Origin: a bacterium
GTDB lineage: Bacteria; Verrucomicrobiota; Verrucomicrobiia; Limisphaerales; UBA11358
Direction: 5' to 3'
NCBI GenBank assembly: GCA_021781185.1
Contig: JAJXXI010000598.1
Coordinates: 1 to 8,271 of the forward strand
DNA: 8,271 nt
In this document: positions 1-5,352 of the stretch, piece by piece
Layout of the letters: each line of letters starts with the position of its first letter
How positions within the stretch are numbered: position 1 is the stretch's first letter
The notes under the pieces: model-generated
What the model saw: only the letters and a program-made list of their open reading frames with translations
Told to the model about the DNA's origin: nothing
Database searches by the model: none
Program-made: the position numbers and the translations under genes

Positions 1-783
1 GTGAACGCCGGTAACGACGCGCAAGGAAACAAATTGTCCCGGGCGCAAATGGCTGGCAGCCGGCAAACCGCCCCGGATCCGCACCGTGTCATTGCTGGCG
101 TCCACCGTTGAACTGACAAAGGAGAGCTTCGCGTCCACTGGTGGATCGGTGAGCACCTGGACAGCCTCGCCCACTTTCATTTGGTCGGCTTCCGCAGCGG
201 GAATTTCCGCGCTGACCACCAACCATTTCAAATCCATTACCTCCGCCACGATGGTGCTGGCATCCACTGCCTGACCGGGCTTGATGTCGAGTCGCGTAAC
301 GGTGCCGGACAGCGGCGCGGTGACCCGCAGTGAATCCAGTTGCGCCCGGGCATCCTGCAACGCCTTCAACGATGCGTTGTGCTGATCAAACAATTTTTTC
401 TGCCGCTCCAGTTCCTGCTTTGCCAGCGCAAAGGTCGTGGCGCCGGAATTCAATTCCATCAAAACCTCGCCTTCCTTGACTTGCTGGCCGGCGAAGACGT
501 TGACCCTGGCCACCACGCCGGCAACCGGCGCGGCCAGCGGAGCATCGGCGGCCGGTTCGTCCGCTGATGCGGGGGCTGGCCCAACTGAGCCGTAACCAGT
601 AACGTAGCGGTGCAATGTCATGCGCTTGAGCTGGCCGACCTGCACGCTGACCACCGTGGCGTTGGCATCGGTGCTGTCTGCTCCGGCGGCGCGGGTGACG
701 TCGAACGAGTTCACGAAGGCCCAGGCGCACAGGCCGAAGCCGGTCGCAACGACGAACTTGATGAGAGTTGATTTTTGTTTCAT
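1..783 (-). CDS. RND efflux periplasmic adaptor (membrane-fusion protein), 3' end cut by window
   Basis: This is the periplasmic adaptor that would join an inner-membrane RND pump to the outer-membrane channel encoded just upstream. The frame is open from ATG at 783 to the window edge (261 codons seen). Residues 7-26 form one hydrophobic N-terminal anchor or signal. A first lipoyl half follows at about 84-112 (AAPVAGVVARVNVFAGQQV), then a short helical hairpin at about 113-152 (KQELERQKKLF ... LQDARAQLDSL). The second lipoyl half starts at about 153 (RVTAPLSGTVTRLDIKPGQAV), and a beta-barrel region follows (VAEVMDLKWLVVSAEIP ... MKVGEAVQV). The start overlaps the channel gene's TGA as ATGA, which suggests translational coupling. 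The hairpin, about 40 residues in all, is shorter than in AcrA-like adaptors. CusB/CzcB-type metal efflux is inferred from context; the substrate cannot be determined. The C-terminal membrane-proximal domain is outside the window. Confidence 0.92.
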   Translation of the reverse strand, partial: MKQKSTLIKFVVATGFGLCAWAFVNSFDVTRAAGADSTDANATVVSVQVGQLKRMTLHRYVTGYGSVGPAPASADEPAADAPLAAPVAGVVARVNVFAGQQVKEGEVLMELNSGATTFALAKQELERQKKLFDQHNASLKALQDARAQLDSLRVTAPLSGTVTRLDIKPGQAVDASTIVAEVMDLKWLVVSAEIPAAEADQMKVGEAVQVLTDPPVDAKLSFVSSTVDASNDTVRIRGGLPAASHLRPGQFVSLRVVTGVH

Positions 784-2327
784 TTTGAATGTTTTACCGG
801 GAAATTTTCTCCTGCTTGGACCAACGATGGCAATAAGGTCAAAGGACTCTGCACGGCGTCCTCCAACTGGCCGAGTGATTGCTGCGCTTTGATCAAGGCA
901 TCCAGCCGGCTTTGACTGCCAATGTCAAATTCCACTTCCGCGCTGGCCACGGCCAGCGGGGCAACGGCCCCCGCCTGTTCCTGTTGCCGGACGGAAGCCA
1001 GCCGTTTCTGCAAATTATCCAACAACCGTTTCGCCGTGGCGGATTGGTGCAAGGCCGTATCGTAAGCGGCCAGCGCGCTGTCAATGCCGCCGATGGCGCC
1101 GGCTTGCACCGAAAGAAAATGCGCGGCGGCCTGCTTCCGTTTCGCTTCGGCCACGGCCACCGGCCCTTGATTGTGGTTCAGCAGCGGCAGGGTGAGCGTC
1201 AGGCCCAGCGACCACTGGCTGTCGCCGGCATTGCCGTTGTTCCAGGCGTAACCCGGTCCCAGATGGAGGTCGGGATATTGATTGGCGATTTCCAGTTGCA
1301 GGGTGGCCTGGCTGGCGGCGTATTCGGCCAGCGCGCCGCGCACGTCGGCGCGGTTCAACAGCGCCTGGCGGCGGATTTCGGGTTGGGTGAGGTCGCGGGG
1401 AAACTGATCCAAGCCGGCAAAGGAAAGGTTCACGCCAGCCAGCGCGCGCACCGGCAGCCCGAGCGCGCCGGCCAGTTCCACGCGGGCCTGCTGGAATTTG
1501 CCGATGGCGTCCTGCCGGGCCAGTTGCGTGGTTTCCATGGCCACACGCGCCTGCGTGGTCTCAAAATCCGACACCGCCCCGGCGGCCAACTGGCCTTCGA
1601 GCAGCCGGACGACGTTGCTCTGCGCCGTTTCCTGCCGGGCGAGCAGCGCCCCGGTTTCCCGCGCGGCGTAGAGATTGAGCAGGGCCATGCGGATGCGGCT
1701 GCGCACCGACCAGACCGTGCCGACCAGGTTCCAACGCGCAGCCTCGGCCAGATGTCTGGCTTCGGCAACCCGCTTGCCGCGCTTGCCGGCGGTTTCAATC
1801 GGAATGTCAAAACTCAAGGGCACCAGCCACGGGCTGAAGTTGCCGGGAATCTGGGTGTCATAGCCCGGCGTTACCGACACGGTTGGGTTCGGGCGCTGAC
1901 CCGCCGCGATTTCCCCGGCTTGGACCGCGAGCAATTGCGCCCGCGCCTCGGCCAGCGTCGGCTGGTAGTAAAACGCCACCAGCGTGAGCTGTTTCAAATC
2001 CCAGGCCGCACCCGGAGCGGGAACGGCAACCCGGTTGGTTTCCAGGAACGCGCACAAGTTCGGGTTGGTCAACGAACGCGCCTCAAAAGCGGCGGCGGTT
2101 TTCGCCGGGGAGATCGGTTCGGGATGATATGTGGTGCAGCCGGCGGCAAACAGGAGCAGGGCGGATAACATCCAACATCCAACCTTCAACTTCCAACGCT
2201 CAACGATTACGACCGGGCGCGTCGCGCCGCGCGCGCCGTTCTGGGCGGGTCCGGCGGCGGGATTCCCGGAACGCCCCGCCCAGCCATTAAATGTTGAATG
2301 TTGAATGTTGAATGTTGAATGTTTCAT
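780..2327 (-). CDS. TolC/CzcC-type outer-membrane efflux lipoprotein (OEP family)
   Basis: This is the outer-membrane channel of a tripartite efflux pump. Two OEP repeats are visible. The first carries the strand and turn VPLSFDIPIETAGKRGKR followed by a long helix with AEARHLAEAA. The second carries GLTLTLPLLNHNQGPVAVAEA, followed by Ala/Gln-rich coiled helices. This pattern is typical of CzcC/CusC-like channels. A lipobox (LLLFAAGC) puts the lipidated Cys at residue 64 of the full frame, so the mature protein is about 452 residues, normal for the family. The start is uncertain. ATG 2327 abuts the kinase stop TAA, but its first 52 codons are repeat-element sequence and would bury the signal peptide. 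ATG 2171 (MLSALLLFAAGC) or TTG 2189 (MKVGCWMLSALLL) would give a normal lipoprotein signal, the latter with a basic residue. The stop overlaps the adaptor start by 4 bp. Confidence 0.93.
   Translation of the reverse strand: MKHSTFNIQHSTFNGWAGRSGNPAAGPAQNGARGATRPVVIVERWKLKVGCWMLSALLLFAAGCTTYHPEPISPAKTAAAFEARSLTNPNLCAFLETNRVAVPAPGAAWDLKQLTLVAFYYQPTLAEARAQLLAVQAGEIAAGQRPNPTVSVTPGYDTQIPGNFSPWLVPLSFDIPIETAGKRGKRVAEARHLAEAARWNLVGTVWSVRSRIRMALLNLYAARETGALLARQETAQSNVVRLLEGQLAAGAVSDFETTQARVAMETTQLARQDAIGKFQQARVELAGALGLPVRALAGVNLSFAGLDQFPRDLTQPEIRRQALLNRADVRGALAEYAASQATLQLEIANQYPDLHLGPGYAWNNGNAGDSQWSLGLTLTLPLLNHNQGPVAVAEAKRKQAAAHFLSVQAGAIGGIDSALAAYDTALHQSATAKRLLDNLQKRLASVRQQEQAGAVAPLAVASAEVEFDIGSQSRLDALIKAQQSLGQLEDAVQSPLTLLPSLVQAGENFPVKHSK
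2241..2283. repeat. GC-rich inverted repeat in the core of the heptad element
   Basis: CTGGGCGGG at 2241-2249 is matched exactly by CCCGCCCAG at 2275-2283, with 25 bp between them that are also partly self-complementary. In the transcript this would form a stable hairpin between the kinase and channel cistrons. No T-tract follows on either strand, so it is more likely an RNA-stability, processing or translation-modulating structure, or the core of the mobile repeat, than a terminator. Confidence 0.7.
2291..2323. repeat. Perfect 7-bp tandem repeat (ATGTTGA)x4 plus partial unit
   Basis: Four identical consecutive 7-bp units occupy 2291-2318, and a fifth incomplete unit runs to 2323. Read on the minus strand they encode alternating His-Ser-Thr-Phe-Asn-Ile-Gln residues. 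Because the unit is 7 bp, any gain or loss of one copy would shift the frame from ATG 2327. Length variation here would therefore switch off translation from that start while leaving starts at 2189 or 2171 unaffected. Confidence 0.9.
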
Positions 2328-3410
2328 TTACTTCGGGTCCAGCGGCAGCCGGACGGTGACGGTGGTTGCATTGGGCGTTTCAGATTGGATCTTGATGGTT
2401 CCGTGATGCGCGGCAACGATCCATTGCGCGATGCTCAGGCCGAGACCGCAGCCGTCCACGGTGTTGCTGTGCGCCGGATCGCCGCGGAAAAAACGGTCAA
2501 ACACCCGGGCCAGATTTTCACCCGCAATGCCCGCGCCGGTGTTGGCGATGGTGAATTCGGCGAAATTCCCGTGGCGGCGCAGATTGATCGTCACGCGGCC
2601 TTGGGGCTGGTTGTATTTCACCGCGTTGTCCGCGAGGTTCAACAACAACTGGCGCAGCCGGTGGCGGTCGCCGCGCACGGACAACGCCTCGCAGGTTTCG
2701 AGCGCCACCTGGATGCCATGCGGCTCGGCGAGAATCTGGGCGTCGGCGAAGTTGTCGCGCACCAGTTCGTCGAGGGACACCGGTTCCAGCGCCAGCGTGA
2801 TCTGGCCGGCATCGGCCTTGGCGAGCAGGGTGAGGCCGTCCACGATGCGGGCGAGGCGGCGCAATTCATCCAGTTGGCTGGCGGCGCGTTCGCGTTGCGC
2901 GGGCGGAAGCGATTCGTCGCGCAGCTCGGTCTCCGTCTCGCCGCACAGAATGGTCAGCGGCGTCTTGAGTTCGTGCGAGGCGTGGAGGGTGAATTCGCGG
3001 ATGCGGTTGAATGAATCGTCAAGGCGTGCCAGCATGCTGTTGAACACCTCGGTCAGCCGGTCCAACTCATCGCCGTTGCGGGTGCGGGGCAGGCGCTCGT
3101 TCAAATTGTGCGCGCTGATTTTCTCCGCCGCCAGGGTGAGGCCCGCCACTGGCGCGAGAGATTTTTTCATCAGCCACCAGCCGCCAGCCAGGCCGAGCAG
3201 CGCCGCCGGCACCCCGCACCAGAGCACGATGCCCGTCACGTCCTCAAATATGTCCGGGTCAACCGCATCTTCGTATTGCTCATGATGATGGTGGCGGGCT
3301 TGCAGCCGGGGCTCGATGATGAGCTGGTAATAGAGCAGGACGCCCATCACCATCAGCGCGGCAAACATGATGGTGGCATACCACAGGCTCAAACGGGTGC
3401 GAATCGTCAT
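2328..3410 (-). CDS. Membrane sensor histidine kinase of the OmpR/CusS class
   Basis: This 360-residue transmembrane kinase would phosphorylate the response regulator encoded just upstream. It has TM1 at about 7-29 and a periplasmic loop of only about 30 residues that contains His40-His43 followed by an acidic stretch (EQYEDAVDPDIFED). TM2 is at about 58-80 and is followed by a HAMP linker (83-135). The H-box is HASHELKTPLT with phospho-acceptor His146, the N-box is LLLNLADNAVKYN (Asn262), and the G1 box is NTGAGI. The F-box is FDRFFRGD and the G2 box GCGLGLSIAQWIV. All catalytic boxes are intact. Its ATG overlaps the regulator's TGA by 4 bp. The loop is far shorter than the sensor domain of E. 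coli CusS. A metal ligand role for the His cluster is inference. Confidence 0.95.
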   Translation of the reverse strand: MTIRTRLSLWYATIMFAALMVMGVLLYYQLIIEPRLQARHHHHEQYEDAVDPDIFEDVTGIVLWCGVPAALLGLAGGWWLMKKSLAPVAGLTLAAEKISAHNLNERLPRTRNGDELDRLTEVFNSMLARLDDSFNRIREFTLHASHELKTPLTILCGETETELRDESLPPAQRERAASQLDELRRLARIVDGLTLLAKADAGQITLALEPVSLDELVRDNFADAQILAEPHGIQVALETCEALSVRGDRHRLRQLLLNLADNAVKYNQPQGRVTINLRRHGNFAEFTIANTGAGIAGENLARVFDRFFRGDPAHSNTVDGCGLGLSIAQWIVAAHHGTIKIQSETPNATTVTVRLPLDPK

Positions 3411-4081
3411 GGCGTTTCCTTCAACATATAGCCCGCGCCCCGGACGGTGTGAAGCAGCTTGGGTTCAAAGTCCGCATCAATTTTCTCGCGCAACCGGCGG
3501 ACATAAACATCCACGAGGTTTGTGCCGGGATCGAAATCATAGTCCCAGACCTTTTCGAGAATCATCATGCGGCCACAGAGCCGGCCCGGTGAGCGCATGA
3601 GATGTTCCAGCAACCGATACTCCCGCGCCGTCAGCTCGATGGTGGACGTGCCGCGCTGCGCCTTGTGGGTGAGCGTGTCCAGGGTCAGGTCGGCCACGCG
3701 CAGGAGGGTGGATTTGGTTTCGCCGCTGCGGCGGGTGAGCGCGCGCACGCGGGCAACCAGTTCAGCCAGTTCAAACGGTTTGGGCAGGTAATCGTCGGCA
3801 CCGGCGTTCAAACCTTCCACCCGTTCGTTGACTTCGCCGCGCGCCGAGAGCAGCAGCACGGGAATTTTACTACCGAGTTCCCGCAACAGGCGCAGCACAC
3901 TCAAGCCATCGCGGCCCGGCAGCATGATGTCGAGCACGATGACGTCGAACGGCGTCGTGCCGGCGGCGGCCAGCGCGTCCTCGCCGTTGCCGCACGCGTC
4001 CACCGCAAAGCCTTCGGTCTGCAGCGCCTTGCGGATGAACGACGCGGTTTTCTTTTCGTCTTCGACGACGAGGATGCGCAT
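3407..4081 (-). CDS. OmpR/PhoB-family response regulator
   Basis: This 224-residue DNA-binding regulator is the partner of the adjacent kinase. The receiver domain (1-118) has the acidic pair Glu7/Asp8, phospho-acceptor Asp51 in VIVLDIMLPGRDG, Ser79 (LLLSA) and Lys101 in the DDYLPKPF motif. The winged-helix DNA-binding domain (about 128-224) has ELTAREYRLLEHLMRSPGR, the recognition-helix region (NLVDVYVRRLREKID) and the terminal hairpin TVRGAGYML. Length and motifs fit the CusR/CopR/PcoR type of regulator, but the subfamily and ligand cannot be fixed without alignment. It is the first gene of the regulator-kinase-channel-adaptor operon and follows a terminator. A partly decayed copy of its first codons lies at 4800-4868. 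Confidence 0.96.
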   Translation of the reverse strand: MRILVVEDEKKTASFIRKALQTEGFAVDACGNGEDALAAAGTTPFDVIVLDIMLPGRDGLSVLRLLRELGSKIPVLLLSARGEVNERVEGLNAGADDYLPKPFELAELVARVRALTRRSGETKSTLLRVADLTLDTLTHKAQRGTSTIELTAREYRLLEHLMRSPGRLCGRMMILEKVWDYDFDPGTNLVDVYVRRLREKIDADFEPKLLHTVRGAGYMLKETP

Positions 4082-4093
4082 GGATGCGAGCCT

Positions 4094-4121
4094 AATCTAC
4101 TATTGCGACCGGGGTAAGCAA
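4094..4121 (-). promoter_or_regulatory. Candidate sigma-70-like promoter of the regulator-efflux operon
   Basis: Read on the minus strand, TTGCTT (4121-4116) is followed after 16 bp by TAGATT (4099-4094). That leaves 12 bp to the regulator ATG at 4081, so the leader would be very short. The -35 element overlaps the T-tract of the terminator just upstream. The hexamers match the consensus only moderately (3/6 and 4/6). Confidence 0.35.
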
Positions 4122-4152
4122 GAAAACCGCCGCCCAACCCAACCGGCGGCAG
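4120..4152 (-). terminator. Intrinsic terminator after the PepSY-like gene
   Basis: On the minus strand an 8-bp stem (CTGCCGCC / GGCGGCGG, with one G-U pair) encloses a 10-nt loop and is followed directly by TTTTCTT. It lies 33 bp past the stop of the 160-residue PepSY-like gene and 38 bp before the response-regulator start. It should therefore separate the two transcripts. Confidence 0.75.
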
Positions 4153-4185
4153 TCCGGGGTGTTCCTGCGGAACCGGTGGGGCCGG

Positions 4186-4668
4186 TTAATCCATGTCTTT
4201 TTCGTCGGCAATGACCTTGCCGCCGGCGTCCAAGGACACGTCAAAGGTGTCCGCACCGGCGTGGACTTCCAGAACATAAAACAACCGGCCATCTTTGTTG
4301 TGGATTTCCGATTCGCCGAATTTGCCGCCCGGATGGGCTTTTTGGGCCGCCTCCAAAACCATCGTGGGCACGATGTTGAGCGGCGCATCAAGCACCCGTT
4401 CCAGCACGTCGCCGGCTTCGTTCAGGGTGACCGAACAATCGCTCCCCTTGACCTTGAAGTCAGCTTCATAAGTCGCTTTCCCATTGGCCACCTCCGCATC
4501 ACAACCCTCCAGCTTGTTGTTGCCGGCAATTTGTTTCAAGGTGGTTTGGACGGCCGCCGGGAGTTTGTTCAGGGGAACGTTTTCGTCCGCCATCGCCCAG
4601 AAACTGGTTGTCAGCACGACCGCGACCAGCAACGGGCCGGCTACGTTTATCGTTTTCATTTTTTCCAT
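4186..4668 (-). CDS. Secreted protein with two PepSY-like repeats
   Basis: This 160-residue protein starts with a signal peptide (basic start MEKMK, hydrophobic 9-24, likely cleavage after WAMA at 27). The mature part holds two similar halves, each a helix followed by a short beta-meander. The first is about 34-90 (LPAAVQTTLKQIAG ... ATYEADFKV ... SVTLNEAGDVLE). The second is about 97-153 (IVPTMVLEAAQKAHPGGKF ... LFYVLEVHAG ... DVSLDAGGKVI). This is the pattern of the PepSY-like (PF11396-type) periplasmic domain. Cys56 and Cys78 in the first half could form a disulfide. ATG 4668 is preferred because the purine stretch AGAGAAA lies at suitable spacing upstream. Its position beside a two-component system suggests a periplasmic modulator or induced target; no biochemical role is known to me. 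Confidence 0.85.
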   Translation of the reverse strand: MEKMKTINVAGPLLVAVVLTTSFWAMADENVPLNKLPAAVQTTLKQIAGNNKLEGCDAEVANGKATYEADFKVKGSDCSVTLNEAGDVLERVLDAPLNIVPTMVLEAAQKAHPGGKFGESEIHNKDGRLFYVLEVHAGADTFDVSLDAGGKVIADEKDMD

Positions 4669-4799
4669 ATGTTTAGATTTCTCTTTGGTTGTTTTTGTTG
4701 CGGCCGGAGTTTGAGCCGGACGTTTGACTGCGTGCTGATGAAATCACATTTGGATTACAGCGCCGTAAACCAGCCATTAAACATTTGTCATTTGGAAAA

Positions 4800-4868
4800 C
4801 ATTTTGCGGACGAACGGGAGGCTTTCTTTTCGTCTTTGACGCCCAGAATGAGCCTGAATCAATAATGC
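4800..4868 (-). pseudogene. Decayed copy of the response-regulator promoter and 5' end
   Basis: Read on the minus strand, 4855-4817 aligns with the first 13 codons of the regulator at 4081-4043 with about 31 of 39 bases identical by hand count. It translates as LILGVKDEKKAS against RILVVEDEKKTAS. After a one-base loss it continues as FVRKM against FIRKA. The start codon is AGG instead of ATG, or removed by a 12-bp deletion in an alternative alignment. Similarity seems to extend upstream to 4868, across the regulator's presumed -10 region (GATTCAGGCTC against GATTAGGCTC). It has no usable frame and is a relic of a second, same-strand regulator gene. Confidence 0.65.
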
Positions 4869-4879
4869 TTGGATGGACA

Positions 4880-4908
4880 GCGGCTGAAACGGGAAATGTT
4901 TGAGCCGC
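4880..4908 (-). terminator. Hairpin 3' of the PepSY lipoprotein gene, weak terminator candidate
   Basis: The stem GCGGCTcAAAC / GTTTcAGCCGC has ten pairs and one C-C mismatch around a 7-nt loop, 15 bp after the lipoprotein stop. No T-tract follows, so it may stabilise the 3' end or depend on a termination factor. Confidence 0.35.
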
Positions 4909-4923
4909 CGGCCAGACGATCGG

Positions 4924-5258
4924 TTAGTCTTTTCCCTTCGCCTGCTGTGCCGGCGTTTCGTGTTCGAGGGAGACCACGCCGCCCGTGATGGCGTTCACGG
5001 CGATTTCAGTGATGTTTTTCGAGTCCGGCGTGGCGATGTCAAACGACCAGATCAGCAGCCCTTTCTCCTTTTCCAGTTCCGCGTCCTTCACCGAGCCGCC
5101 GGGCACGCGGGCGAGCGCGGTCTGTTGCGCCTGTTCCCGGCTGATTTTCGCCTGGCCCGCATTTCCGCCGGCTCCGATTTTTCCGAGGCGCATCCGCTGA
5201 CACTGATCGCCACGAGCGCCGCTGACAGCAATCCGCCACTGATGAGTTTGCATTTCAT
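4924..5258 (-). CDS. PepSY-domain lipoprotein, signal peptide and domain in different frames
   Basis: A PepSY domain fills codons 35-99 of the frame that opens at ATG 5253 and stops at 4924 (AKISREQAQQTALARVPGG ... LIWSFDIATPDSKNITEIAV ... AITGGVVSLEHE). The N-terminus of that frame is not a signal peptide. ATG 5258, in another frame, starts a convincing lipoprotein signal (MKCKLISGGLLSAALVAI) with lipobox VSGC at Cys23. That frame runs to a TGA at 5090-5088. Joining the two needs a -1 shift or one missing base, most simply one extra A in the five-A run at 5182-5178 (giving SEKIGAGGNAGQAKIS) or in the four-A run at 5148-5145. The intact product would be a roughly 111-residue membrane-anchored periplasmic PepSY protein. 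The lesion may be a sequencing error, a real mutation or, less likely, programmed frameshifting. Confidence 0.8.
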
Positions 5259-5274
5259 TTGGTGTTTTGTGATT

Positions 5275-5291
5275 CGCGGATCATTTCCGCG
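5275..5291. promoter_or_regulatory. Short perfect inverted repeat in the lipoprotein leader
   Basis: CGCGGA and TCCGCG flank TCATT, centred about 25 bp upstream of ATG 5258. It could be an operator or a leader hairpin. The only support is the symmetry and position. Confidence 0.3.
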
Positions 5292-5311
5292 TCGTCAGTC
5301 AAACACAGTTC

Positions 5312-5326
5312 CATGACCCGGTCATG
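5312..5326. promoter_or_regulatory. 15-bp palindrome between the propeller and lipoprotein genes
   Basis: CATGACC and GGTCATG are separated by a single C. It lies 26 bp past the propeller gene's stop and 53 bp before the lipoprotein start. The arms almost touch, which suits a dimeric regulator's site better than an RNA hairpin, and no T-tract follows. Which protein would bind is unknown. Confidence 0.35.
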
Positions 5327-5352
5327 AACCGCAGAGAATTTCCTGTCATTTC

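Larger units (their letters stand above)
2171..2323. repeat. Inverted heptad-repeat element inserted between kinase and channel genes
   Basis: On the plus strand the left arm (2171-2205) is five degenerate 7-bp units of the form (T/C)(C/T)CAACN. The right arm (2291-2323) is the opposite orientation, four exact ATGTTGA units plus a partial one. Between them is an 85-bp GC-rich core with its own inverted repeat. The element sits at the only junction of this operon that lacks a 4-bp start/stop overlap. It is translated in frame as the first residues of the channel ORF (KHSTFNIQHSTFN ... ERWKLKVGCW). It resembles a small non-autonomous element or REP-like palindromic repeat. I recall proteins with this kind of translated heptad in Verrucomicrobiota genomes, but did not search for it. 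Confidence 0.75.

Noticed and set aside
785..794. Exact 10-mer TTGAATGTTT at both ends of the channel ORF (785-794 and 2315-2324)
   Set aside because: It might hint at target duplication, but ten AT-rich bases with no further flanking identity are not enough.
879..2168. Plus-strand open frame of 429 codons opposite the channel gene
   Set aside because: It has the Arg/Gly/Gln/His-rich composition typical of an antisense shadow, while the minus strand carries clear OEP motifs.
4159..4839. Plus-strand open frame spanning the PepSY-like gene and the gap beyond it
   Set aside because: It is opposite a gene with signal peptide and domain, contains the terminator hairpin region nearby, and has no recognisable motif.
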